DNA of 8,751 nt. Origin: JBCCFK01 sp965262315 (lineage in GTDB: Bacteria > Actinomycetota > Acidimicrobiia > Acidimicrobiales > UBA8592). The position numbers and the translations under genes were made by a program. Below, piece after piece: positions 1-6,611 of this stretch (positions are counted from its first letter, which is position 1; each line of letters starts with the position of its first letter). Location of the stretch: contig CBDHFJ010000078.1 of assembly GCA_965262315.1 (NCBI GenBank), positions 1-8,751 on the forward strand, read 5' to 3'. Under the pieces are notes generated by a model. The model was not told the DNA's origin. It did not search any database and was given only the letters and a program-made list of their open reading frames with translations.

Positions 1-1411
1 CAGGCCTTCAAGAAGATCGCCCAGGAGATCCGTCTCCCGGGCTTTCGACCCGGCAAGGCACCGCGCAAGGTGCTCGAGGCCCGGATCGGCAAGGAGTACG
101 CCAGGGGAGAGGCGCTGCGCGAGGCGCTCCCCGAGTACTACCGGCAGGCGATCATCGAGCACGACGTCGATGTCATCGCCCCGCCGGACCTGGACATCAC
201 CAGCGGCGAAGAGGAAGGTGACGTCGCATTCGAGGCCGTCGTCGAGATCCGGCCCGAGGTGACCGTCGCCGGCTACGACGGGTTGCGCGTCGAGATCCCC
301 GCACCCGTCGCCAGCGACGAGGAGATCGACAACCAGATCGAATCGCTCCGCAACCAGTTCGCCGAGCGCGAAGAAGTCGACCGGCCCGCCGTCGACGCCG
401 ACTACGTCACCATGGACATCTCGGCCACCCACGACGACGAGCCGGTCGAAGGCCTCACCGCCGAGGACTACACCTACGAGGTCGGCGCCGGCTTCGTGGT
501 CGACGAGCTCGACGGCGAGCTCCAGGGTGCCTCGGTCGGCGACGTCCTCGAGTTCGACGCCGATCACCCGGACCCCGACGAAGAAGGCCAGTTGACCTTC
601 AAGGTCCTGGTCAAGAAGATCGAGGCCAAGAAGCTCCCCGAGGTCGACGACGACTTCGCCAAGGAGGCCACCGAGTTCGAGACAGCCGAGGAGCTGCTGG
701 CCGACACCCGCGAGCGCATCGAGAACATGAAGCGCACGCAGGCACCGATGATCATCGCCGAGAAGACCGGCGAGGCCCTGGCCGAACTCGTCACCGAGGA
801 CATCCCCGACGCGCTCGTCGAGGACCAGCTGCAACGCCAGACTCCAGGACATGGCCATGCGGCTGGCCCAGCAGGGCATCCAGCTCGACCAGTTCATGCA
901 GATGACCGGGCAGGACCCCGAGGGGCTCCGCGAGAACATGCGCGAGCCTGCCGAGCAGGCCGCCCGCGTCGACCTGGCACTGCGCGCCGTGGTCATCGCC
1001 GAAGGCATGGAGCTCTCCGACGACGAGCTACAGGCCGAGATCGACCAGACCGCCGACCAGCTCGGCCAGACCGGCGCCGAGCTCCGCCAGGCCTTCGAGG
1101 ACAACGGGCAGCTCTCGTCGCTGAAGGCCGACCTGCTCAAGCAGCGGGCCATGGACATGCTGATCGAATCCGTCGAGCTCGTCGACGAAGACGGCAACGC
1201 GGTGGACCGGGCCGACCTCGAGCTGCCCGCCGACGACAACGCCGAGGACGACGAGACGGAAAGCGCACCGGTGGCCGCCGAAGTGGGCGATACTGACTCC
1301 GACGGTCAAGCCCAGGCCGATGCCGTCGATGACTCCGACACGGACGGGAACACCGAGGGAGCCGACGAGGTTGGCTCCGATCCCACTGACGACGGCGAAG
1401 GAGCCGACTGA
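1..1411 (+). CDS. tig: Trigger factor, 5'-truncated by window edge and frame-interrupted near 838
   Basis: Ribosome-associated chaperone with peptidyl-prolyl isomerase activity that receives nascent chains at the tunnel exit. The frame is open from base 1, so roughly the first 30 residues lie outside the window. The ribosome-docking signature GFRPGKAPR is at visible residues 14-22, followed by the rest of the N domain, an FKBP-like PPIase domain (about residues 95-200) and the helical SurA-like C domain. The protein reads in frame 1 to about base 837 (ends VEDQLQR), then continues in frame 2 from about 839 (RLQDMAMRLAQQGI...) to the TGA at 1409-1411. One extra base at 838/839 (cgc-c-aga or cgc-cga) explains the break and gives QLQRRLQDMAMRL. 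About 469 residues are visible. The last 60 or so are a low-complexity acidic tail without Lys or Arg. The stop overlaps the clpP start. The gene identity is secure; the break is probably a sequencing or assembly error. Confidence 0.93.
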
Positions 1412-2052
1412 TGGACGCCTACAACGCCCGCAACTACGTGATCCCCAACGTCATCGAGAAGACCAACGGCGTCGAGCGCGCCTACGACCTCTACTCGAAG
1501 ATGCTCAAGGACAACATCATCTTCGTGGGGACCCCCATCGACGACGGCGTCGCCAACGTGGTGTGTGCGCAGCTGCTGCACCTCGAGTCGGAGAACCCCG
1601 ACAAGGACATCAACCTCTACATCAACTCGCCCGGCGGCGACATCAACGCCCTGTTCGCCATCTACGACACGATGACGTACATCAAGCCGGACATCACCAC
1701 CATCTGCTACGGCCAGGCGGCGTCTGCCGCTGCGGTGCTGCTGGCGGCGGGTACACCGGGGAAGCGCCTGGCTCTGCCACACTCTCGGATACTCATCCAC
1801 CAGCCCTACGCCGGGGCCCAGGGCCAGGTCTCGGACCTCGAGATCGCGTCCCGGGAGATCCAGCGTCTCAAGGAGTCCCTCGAGGAACTCCTGTCACGGC
1901 ACACGGGCCAGCCGGTTGAGAAGATCCGCCAAGACACCGACCGGGACTACGTGATGACCGCTGCCGAGGCCAAGGACTACGGCATCATCGACGAGGTCAT
2001 CGAAAGTCGCGGCGAGGTCGACAACAGCGGGCCGATCACGGCCGTCAGCTGA
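1411..2052 (+). CDS. clpP: ATP-dependent Clp protease proteolytic subunit ClpP (ClpP2-like)
   Basis: Serine peptidase that forms the tetradecameric chamber degrading proteins fed in by ClpX or other Clp ATPases in the cytoplasm. The 213-residue product has the whole family core: NSPGGDI at 72-78, catalytic Ser105 in GQAASAAAVLLAAG, His130 in LIHQP and Asp179 in DTDRD. The N terminus (NYVIPNVIEKTNGVERAYDLY) has no long propeptide. The GQAASAAAVLLAAGTPGKR segment and the SDLEI and AKDYGIID stretches resemble actinobacterial ClpP2 more than ClpP1. The ATG at 1411 shares its A with the tig stop (TGATG), and an AAGGAG Shine-Dalgarno at 1398-1403 sits 7 nt upstream, so translation is probably coupled to tig. 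clpX follows after 21 nt. Many actinobacteria carry a clpP1-clpP2 pair here, whereas only one copy is present. Frame is intact. Confidence 0.97.
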   Translation: MDAYNARNYVIPNVIEKTNGVERAYDLYSKMLKDNIIFVGTPIDDGVANVVCAQLLHLESENPDKDINLYINSPGGDINALFAIYDTMTYIKPDITTICYGQAASAAAVLLAAGTPGKRLALPHSRILIHQPYAGAQGQVSDLEIASREIQRLKESLEELLSRHTGQPVEKIRQDTDRDYVMTAAEAKDYGIIDEVIESRGEVDNSGPITAVS

Positions 2053-2073
2053 CACTCACGGAGGCATTGGAGC

Positions 2074-3332
2074 GTGGCCAAGTTCGGCGAGGGGGGCGAG
2101 CTCCTCAAGTGCTCGTTCTGCGGGAAGTCGCAGAAGCAGGTCAAGAAACTGATCGCCGGTCCCGGCGTCTACATCTGTGACGAATGCATCGATCTCTGCA
2201 ACGAGATCATCGAAGAGGAACTGGCCGAGCCGGCCGAGGTCGGGCTCGACGAGCTGCCCAAGCCCGTCGAGATCCACGACTTCCTCAACGAGTACATCGT
2301 CGGGCAGGAACGCGCGAAACGCATCCTCGCGGTCGCGGTCTACAACCACTACAAGCGCGTCCAGGTGGGCGACGCCAGCGACGACAACGTCGAGCTGGCC
2401 AAGTCCAACATCCTCCTGATCGGGCCCACCGGTTGCGGCAAGACCTACATGGCCCAGACGTTGGCCAGGATGCTCAACGTCCCGTTCGCCATCGCCGACG
2501 CCACCGCGCTGACCGAGGCGGGCTATGTCGGCGAGGACGTCGAGAACATCCTCCTCAAGCTGATCCAGGCCGCGGACTACGACGTCAAGAAGGCCGAGCA
2601 GGGCATCGTCTACATCGACGAGATCGACAAGGTGGCCCGCAAGGCGGAGAACCCGTCGATCACCCGTGACGTGTCGGGCGAGGGTGTGCAGCAGGCGCTG
2701 CTGAAGATCCTCGAGGGCACGGTCGGCCAACGGTGCCGCCGCAGGGCGGCCGCAAGCACCCGCATCAGGAGTTCATCCAGATCGACACCACCAACGTGTT
2801 GTTCATCTGCGGTGGCGCCTTCGCCGGCATCGACGAGATCATCGAGAATCGTGTCGGCGCCAAGGGCATCGGGTTCGGCGCGGACATCCGCCGACGCAAC
2901 GAGAAGGACCTCGGGGTGTTGTACGCACAGGTCCAGCCCGAGGACCTGATGCAGTTCGGGCTCATCCCCGAGTTCATCGGCCGCCTGCCCGTCGTGGGCG
3001 CCGTCGGCAACCTCGAGAAGGACGCGCTGGTCCAGATCCTCACCGAGCCGCGCAACGCGCTGGTGAAGCAGTACCGCAAGTACTTCGGCTTCGAGGACGT
3101 CGACCTGGAGTTCACCGAGGAAGCGCTGGCCGCCATCGCCGAGCTCGCGCTGGCTCGACAGACCGGTGCTCGCGGCCTGCGCTCCATCCTCGAGGAAGTC
3201 CTCCTCGAGGTGATGTACGACCTGCCGAGCCGCGACGACGTCACCCGCTGCGTGGTCGATGAAGCGGTGGTCCGCGAGCGGTCCGAGCCCCGACTCGTCC
3301 TTCGGGGCGAGAGCGGCCGCGCCGCCTCCTGA
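2074..3332 (+). CDS. clpX: ClpX, ATP-dependent unfoldase of ClpXP, frame-interrupted near 2725-2733
   Basis: AAA+ hexamer that recognises, unfolds and threads substrates into ClpP. It starts at GTG 2074 with GGAGG at 2060-2064. Seen in order: zinc-binding domain (Cys13, Cys16, Cys35, Cys38), Walker A GPTGCGKT at 117-124, pore-loop GYVG at 150-153, Walker B YIDEID with Asp182/Glu183, then after the break the RKH loop (GGRKHPH), the IGF ClpP-docking loop (GIGFGAD) and the sensor-2 arginine in GARGLRS. Frame 1 holds to V217 (codon 2722-2724), while the rest lies in frame 3 from GTG 2733 to the TGA at 3330-3332. Between them gtc-ggccaacg-gtg is two bases longer than expected. Removing one G from each GG gives GTV-AN-VPPQ, matching the family spacing and a normal length of about 418 residues. 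A single missing base would also restore the frame but leaves one extra residue. The break is probably an artefact. Confidence 0.94.
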
Positions 3333-3336
3333 GCCC

Positions 3337-3354
3337 GGGCGCCCGCGCGCGCCC
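3337..3354 (+). other. Short GC hairpin between clpX and folC
   Basis: GGGCGC (3337-3342) pairs with GCGCCC (3349-3354) around a 6-nt loop, immediately after the clpX stop and just ahead of the folC Shine-Dalgarno. There is no T-run after it. It might act as a weak terminator or transcript-stabilising structure, but such GC words arise easily in this composition. Confidence 0.3.
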
Positions 3355-3368
3355 ATCGAGGAGACCAG

Positions 3369-4670
3369 ATGCATCTGACGGAGGCCCTGGCGTGGCTGGA
3401 CCGTCACATCAACCGCGGCGTGACCCTCGACAGGGTCGACGACGCAGCCTTGGACGACATGCGCCGGCTGATGACCGCGCTCGGCGAGCCCCAGCTCGAC
3501 GTGCCGGTGATCCAGGTGACCGGCACCAACGGCAAGGGCTCGAGCTCGGCGATGATCAGCGGCCTGCTGTCCGCCATGGGGCTGACCGTCGGGCTCTACG
3601 GATCACCGCACGTGAGCTCGATCACCGAGCGGTTCCAACTCAACGGCGAGCCCATTGCCGAGGACGAGCTGGCCGGTGTGCTGACCGATCTCCGGACCGT
3701 GGTGTCGACGCTCGACTTCCAGCCTGCCTGGTTCGAGCTGGTCACCGCGGCGGCCTACCGGTGGTTCGCCGACCAGGCGGTCGACGTGGCGGTGATCGAG
3801 GTCGGCATGCTCGGCCGCTTCGACGCCACGAGCGTGGTGGCACCGGTCGTCTCGGTCGTCACCAACGTGGGGTTCGACCACACCGATGGCCGCGAAGGCT
3901 GGCGACGCGACATCGCCTGGGAGAAGGCCGGCGTGATCAAGCCTTCGTCCATCCTGTGTCTGGGTGAGACCGACGAGGAGCTCGAGGACATCTTCATCGC
4001 CGAGCATCCGACCCAGATCCTGCGCCGCTACGCCGACTTCGACTGCGTCGACAACCAGCTGGCCGTGGGCGGTCGCCTGGTCAGCCTGCGCTCACCCGCC
4101 GGCCTGTACGAGGACGTGTTCGTCTCGTTGCACGGCGCGCACCAGGGCGACAACGCGGCGATCGCCCTCGCTGCCGCCGAGGCGTTCATCGGCACCCCAC
4201 TGCCCGACGATGTCCTGGCCGAGGGTTTCGGCTCGCTGGTGCTCCCGGGCCGATTCGAGGTGCTCCAGCACGAGCCGCTGATCGTCCTCGACGGGGCACA
4301 CAACCCCGACGGCGCCGAAGCGGCCGTCGACACCCTGGAGTCGGGGTTCTCGGTCGGCGGACGACGCATCCTGGTCACCGGCATGATGGGGGAGAAGGAC
4401 GCCGGCTGGATGCTCGAGTCGCTCGGGGCGGGCGACGCCGACCTCGTCATCGCCACCCAGGCCGACACGCCCCGCGCCATGACCGCGCAGGCGCTCGGCG
4501 AGGTCGCCGAGGACGAGGGCTACGAGGTCGAGGTCGTCCCGGACCCCGCCGACGCGATGTCTCGCGCTCTGGCCGTCGCCGACCAGGAGGACGTCATCTT
4601 CGGCGCTGGGTCGCTCTATGTCGTCGGCAACCTCCGCGACGCCTGGCTCGCGTTGCAGGACCCGGCCTGA
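3369..4670 (+). CDS. folC: Bifunctional folylpolyglutamate synthase / dihydrofolate synthase
   Basis: Mur-ligase-family enzyme that adds glutamate to dihydropteroate and/or to reduced folates using ATP, in the cytoplasm. The 433-residue product is the usual length. The P-loop VTGTNGKGSS is at about 50-59, followed by the folate-site segment SPHVSSITERFQLNGEPI, the Mg-site region IEVGMLGRFDATS, VTNVGFDHTDG with WEKAGVIKP, and the Mur C-terminal domain with VLDGAHNPDGAEAA and GSLYVVGNLRDAW. The ATG at 3369 has GAGGAG at 3358-3363, 5 nt upstream. The Mg-site motif differs from the more common EVGxGGRxDATN by Leu in place of the first Gly of the pair and Ser in place of Asn; I read this as lineage variation, since all other motifs are intact. 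It follows clpX by 36 nt and precedes ndk, as in the folC-ndk neighbourhood of other actinobacteria. Whether both activities are present cannot be told from sequence alone. Confidence 0.95.
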   Translation: MHLTEALAWLDRHINRGVTLDRVDDAALDDMRRLMTALGEPQLDVPVIQVTGTNGKGSSSAMISGLLSAMGLTVGLYGSPHVSSITERFQLNGEPIAEDELAGVLTDLRTVVSTLDFQPAWFELVTAAAYRWFADQAVDVAVIEVGMLGRFDATSVVAPVVSVVTNVGFDHTDGREGWRRDIAWEKAGVIKPSSILCLGETDEELEDIFIAEHPTQILRRYADFDCVDNQLAVGGRLVSLRSPAGLYEDVFVSLHGAHQGDNAAIALAAAEAFIGTPLPDDVLAEGFGSLVLPGRFEVLQHEPLIVLDGAHNPDGAEAAVDTLESGFSVGGRRILVTGMMGEKDAGWMLESLGAGDADLVIATQADTPRAMTAQALGEVAEDEGYEVEVVPDPADAMSRALAVADQEDVIFGAGSLYVVGNLRDAWLALQDPA

Positions 4671-4675
4671 CCCAC

Positions 4676-4719
4676 CGGTCGTTGGGCGGTTCGCCACGTC
4701 GAGACCGCGGCAACGACCG
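4676..4719 (+). terminator. Long hairpin between folC and ndk, candidate terminator or attenuator
   Basis: CGGTCGTTG (4676-4684) is perfectly complementary to CAACGACCG (4711-4719). Inside it GCGGT (4686-4690) pairs with ACCGC (4704-4708), separated by a 1x2 internal loop, leaving a 13-nt apical loop. The total is 14 base pairs starting 5 nt after the folC stop. No U-tract follows, which is common for GC-rich actinobacteria but leaves the terminator role unproven. It could also trim or stabilise mRNA upstream of ndk. Confidence 0.55.
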
Positions 4720-4757
4720 CCTCCAGCAGCGACGGGTCGGCTCCCCCGAGATCCGGC

Positions 4758-4764
4758 GGAGGAG
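4758..4764 (+). promoter_or_regulatory. Strong Shine-Dalgarno GGAGGAG upstream of ndk
   Basis: GGAGGAG lies 4 nt before an ATG at 4769 that is in frame with ndk. This is the only strong ribosome-binding site in the ndk leader. It favours a start 12 codons upstream of the one predicted from family alignment at 4805. Confidence 0.55.
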
Positions 4765-4804
4765 ACCAATGGGTCCGGCACAGAGGGCCGTACACCTTCC
4801 GCGC

Positions 4805-5206
4805 ATGAGCAACCAGACTCTCGTTCTCTGCAAGCCCGACGCCGTCGAGCGCGGCCTCGTGGGCCAGATCATCTCCCGGTTCGAGGCCAAGGGCCTCAAG
4901 ATCGCGGCGATGCGCATGCTGACCATCGACGAAGCACTGGCGTCCCAGCACTACGCCGAGCACGTCGGCAAGCCCTTCTATCCGGACCTGGTCGAGTTCA
5001 TCGGACGATCCCCGGCTGTTGCCATGATCGTCGAGGGCCCCGACGACACCTGGGCCATCGTCCGCAAGATGATGGGCGCGACCAACAGCGCCGAGGCCGA
5101 GCCCGGCACCATCCGTGGCGACCTCTCCGCGCAGTTCACCGAGAACCTCGTGCACGGCTCCGACTCCGCCGAGTCGGCGGCCCGCGAGATCGGCATCTTC
5201 TTCTAG
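4805..5206 (+). CDS. ndk: Nucleoside diphosphate kinase
   Basis: Transfers the gamma phosphate of ATP to NDPs and dNDPs through a phosphohistidine, balancing nucleotide pools in the cytoplasm. From ATG 4805 the product is 133 residues and begins MSNQTLVLCKPDAVERG, exactly as the family does. Lys10, the active-site His117 in NLVHGSDS, and the PGTIRGDL nucleotide-binding segment are all present, with the standard C terminus AAREIGIFF. The start is uncertain. No ribosome-binding site precedes 4805, while an in-frame ATG at 4769 has GGAGGAG just upstream and would add 12 residues (MGPAQRAVHLPR). I keep 4805 because the first beta strand begins there. Streptomyces and mycobacteria have a small DUF4233 gene between folC and ndk; there is no room for it here. 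Frame is intact. Confidence 0.94.
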   Translation: MSNQTLVLCKPDAVERGLVGQIISRFEAKGLKIAAMRMLTIDEALASQHYAEHVGKPFYPDLVEFIGRSPAVAMIVEGPDDTWAIVRKMMGATNSAEAEPGTIRGDLSAQFTENLVHGSDSAESAAREIGIFF

Positions 5207-5246
5207 CCACGACCGCCGCGTCCGGGCGTCGTCCGTGCGCCCCTCG

Positions 5247-5276
5247 GGTCGCGGCGCGGCGAGCACGCGCCGGACC
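5247..5276 (+). terminator. Candidate terminator hairpin downstream of ndk
   Basis: GGTC (5247-5250) pairs with GACC (5273-5276), and CGGCGCG (5252-5258) with CGCGCCG (5266-5272), with one bulged G at 5251 and a 7-nt loop. That makes 11 GC-rich pairs, 40 nt after the ndk stop. There is no U-tract. Its place ahead of the mre promoters fits the end of the upstream transcript. Confidence 0.5.
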
Positions 5277-5361
5277 GGGGCGGCCGCCCGCGCGCCGGGC
5301 AGTGCGTTCGACCGCCTCGCGCCGCGACTTTCGGCCACGCAGGGTGAGTCTCGTGGGGCGC

Positions 5362-5381
5362 GTGAGCCTCATGTTGCTCAC
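5362..5381. repeat. Inverted repeat upstream of the mreB promoters
   Basis: GTGAGC (5362-5367) and GCTCAC (5376-5381) form a 6-bp dyad with an 8-nt spacer. It ends about 35 bp ahead of the first candidate -35 element, so it could be an operator, although a 6-bp dyad alone is weak evidence. Confidence 0.35.
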
Positions 5382-5416
5382 CTGCACCATGAGAACCATG
5401 TCCCGCGGCATGAACA

Positions 5417-5444
5417 TTGCGAACGCATGACGCGCGCGTAGACT
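5417..5444 (+). promoter_or_regulatory. Candidate sigma-A promoter P1 for mreB
   Basis: TTGCGA (5417-5422), a 16-nt spacer and TAGACT (5439-5444) fit the housekeeping TTGNNN / TANNNT pattern of actinobacteria. The predicted start near 5451 would give a leader of about 85 nt. The direct repeat GCATGA occurs at 5408-5413 and again at 5425-5430 inside the spacer, so a regulator could bind here. Confidence 0.55.
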
Positions 5445-5474
5445 CGTCGTCGGAGTAGGTGGCCACCGGCGCTT

Positions 5475-5504
5475 TTGTTGCTTGTCAACGGCGTGTCGTA
5501 GGCT
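5475..5504 (+). promoter_or_regulatory. Candidate sigma-A promoter P2 for mreB
   Basis: TTGTTG (5475-5480), an 18-nt spacer and TAGGCT (5499-5504). The predicted start near 5511 leaves a leader of about 27 nt before the mreB GTG. TTGTCA at 5482-5487 lies too close to the -10 (11 nt) to be its partner. Confidence 0.5.
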
Positions 5505-5537
5505 GCGGCAACCGATGCGACGAGTAGGGGCGCTGAC

Positions 5538-6578
5538 GTGAGCAGATTCTTGGGCAGCATCCTGGGCGCGATGGGCCGTGACATGGCCGTCGACCTCGGG
5601 ACCGCCAACACGCTGGTGTACGTGCGAGGCGAGGGCATCGTGTTGAACGAGCCATCGGTCGTCGCCATCAACACCCTCGACGGCCGGCCGCTCGCCGTCG
5701 GTGTCGAAGCCAAGCGGATGATCGGCCGCACGCCCAGCCACATCCAGGCCATCCGGCCGCTCCGCGACGGCGTGATCGCCGACTTCGACATCTGCGAGAA
5801 GATGCTGCGCTACTTCATCGAGAAGGTGCACCAGAGCCGGCTCGCCAAGCCCACCATGGTCATCTGTGTGCCGTCGGGGATCACCGGCGTCGAACAGCGC
5901 GCCGTGCAGGAAGCCGCGGAGTTCGCCGGCGCTCGCAAGCCCGCCTACATCATCGAGGAGCCCATGGCCGCGGCGATCGGTGCCGGTCTGCCCGTCCAGG
6001 ACCCCACCGGCAACATGATCGTCGACATCGGCGGCGGAACCACCGAGGTCGCCGTGATCTCGCTCGGTGGCGTCGTGGCTTCGAAGTCCGTCCGCGTGGG
6101 CGGCGACGAGCTGGACAACGCGATCCTCCAGCACATCAAGAAGGAGTACAACCTCGCCCTCGGTGAACGAACCGCGGAAGAGGTCAAGATCACGCTCGGG
6201 TCCGCTTCCGAGACCGAGGAGCACTACGCGGAGATCCGCGGCCGCGACCTCGTGTCGGGTCTCCCCAAGACCATCGTGACCTCGACCTCCGAGGTGCGCG
6301 AGGCCTTGGCCGAGCCCGTGGCAGCCATCGTCGACGCGGTCAAGTCCACGCTGGACACGACCCCACCCGAACTCGCCGCGGACATCATGGAGCAGGGCAT
6401 CATGCTCGCCGGCGGCGGCGCGCTGCTCACCGGTCTTCCCGAGCGTCTCGCGAACGAGACCGGCATGCCGATCCGCATCGCAGCCGACCCGCTGTATGCC
6501 GTCGCGCTCGGCTCGGGCCAGGCGCTCGAGGAGCTCGACGCGCTCAAGGGCGTGCTGCTCTCGACCCACATGGAGTAG
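5538..6578 (+). CDS. mreB: Rod-shape-determining protein MreB
   Basis: Bacterial actin homologue that polymerises under the membrane and guides the lateral-wall synthesis complex. The 346-residue product is the usual length. The nucleotide-binding motifs are all present: phosphate 1 DLGTANT at 19-25, the EEPMAAAIGAG segment at 140-150, phosphate 2 DIGGGTTE at 163-170, and the adenosine motif AGGG at 291-294. The short N-terminal stretch MSRFLGSILGAMGRD is a possible membrane-contacting helix. The start is GTG 5538 with AGGGG at 5526-5530, 7 nt upstream. It is the first gene of the mre operon and is preceded by two candidate promoters and a hairpin that probably ends the ndk transcript. A strong hairpin follows its stop and may reduce read-through, giving more MreB than MreC. 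Frame is intact. Confidence 0.97.
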   Translation: MSRFLGSILGAMGRDMAVDLGTANTLVYVRGEGIVLNEPSVVAINTLDGRPLAVGVEAKRMIGRTPSHIQAIRPLRDGVIADFDICEKMLRYFIEKVHQSRLAKPTMVICVPSGITGVEQRAVQEAAEFAGARKPAYIIEEPMAAAIGAGLPVQDPTGNMIVDIGGGTTEVAVISLGGVVASKSVRVGGDELDNAILQHIKKEYNLALGERTAEEVKITLGSASETEEHYAEIRGRDLVSGLPKTIVTSTSEVREALAEPVAAIVDAVKSTLDTTPPELAADIMEQGIMLAGGGALLTGLPERLANETGMPIRIAADPLYAVALGSGQALEELDALKGVLLSTHME

Positions 6579-6581
6579 TGC

Positions 6582-6599
6582 CGGGGCGTCCCCGCCCCG
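6582..6599 (+). other. Strong all-GC hairpin between mreB and mreC
   Basis: CGGGGCG (6582-6588) pairs perfectly with CGCCCCG (6593-6599) around the loop TCCC, starting 3 nt after the mreB stop and ending 12 nt before the mreC ATG. It may attenuate transcription, block 3' decay of the mreB message, or hinder ribosome access to mreC. No U-tract follows. Confidence 0.5.
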
Positions 6600-6611
6600 C
6601 ACCTGATCATC

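Larger units (their letters stand above)
5207..5537. other. Intergenic region between ndk and mreB
   Basis: 331 nt without a convincing gene. It holds, in order, a GC-rich hairpin (5247-5276), a 12-bp palindrome GGGCGGCCGCCC (5278-5289), an inverted repeat (5362-5381), five CATG words between 5370 and 5429, and two candidate promoters (5417-5444 and 5475-5504). A 19-codon frame from ATG 5371 to TGA 5430 (MLLTCTMRTMSRGMNIANA) has no ribosome-binding site and is not called. This region appears to separate the ndk transcript from the mre operon. Confidence 0.7.

Noticed and set aside
820..2740. Programmed ribosomal frameshifting in tig and clpX
   Set aside because: No slippery heptamer or stimulatory structure is evident, the shifts differ in size, and neither gene is known to use recoding. 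Base errors explain all breaks more simply.
2056..4781. Several long minus-strand frames opposite clpX and folC
   Set aside because: They mirror well-supported plus-strand genes and show no domain motifs or ribosome-binding sites.
4682..4804. In-frame N-terminal extension of ndk starting at 4682
   Set aside because: It would begin inside the folC-ndk hairpin, has no ribosome-binding site, and its residues do not match the family. Only the ATG at 4769 deserves consideration.
5371..5430. 19-codon leader peptide upstream of mreB
   Set aside because: No ribosome-binding site, no run of regulatory codons, and it lies upstream of both candidate mreB promoters.
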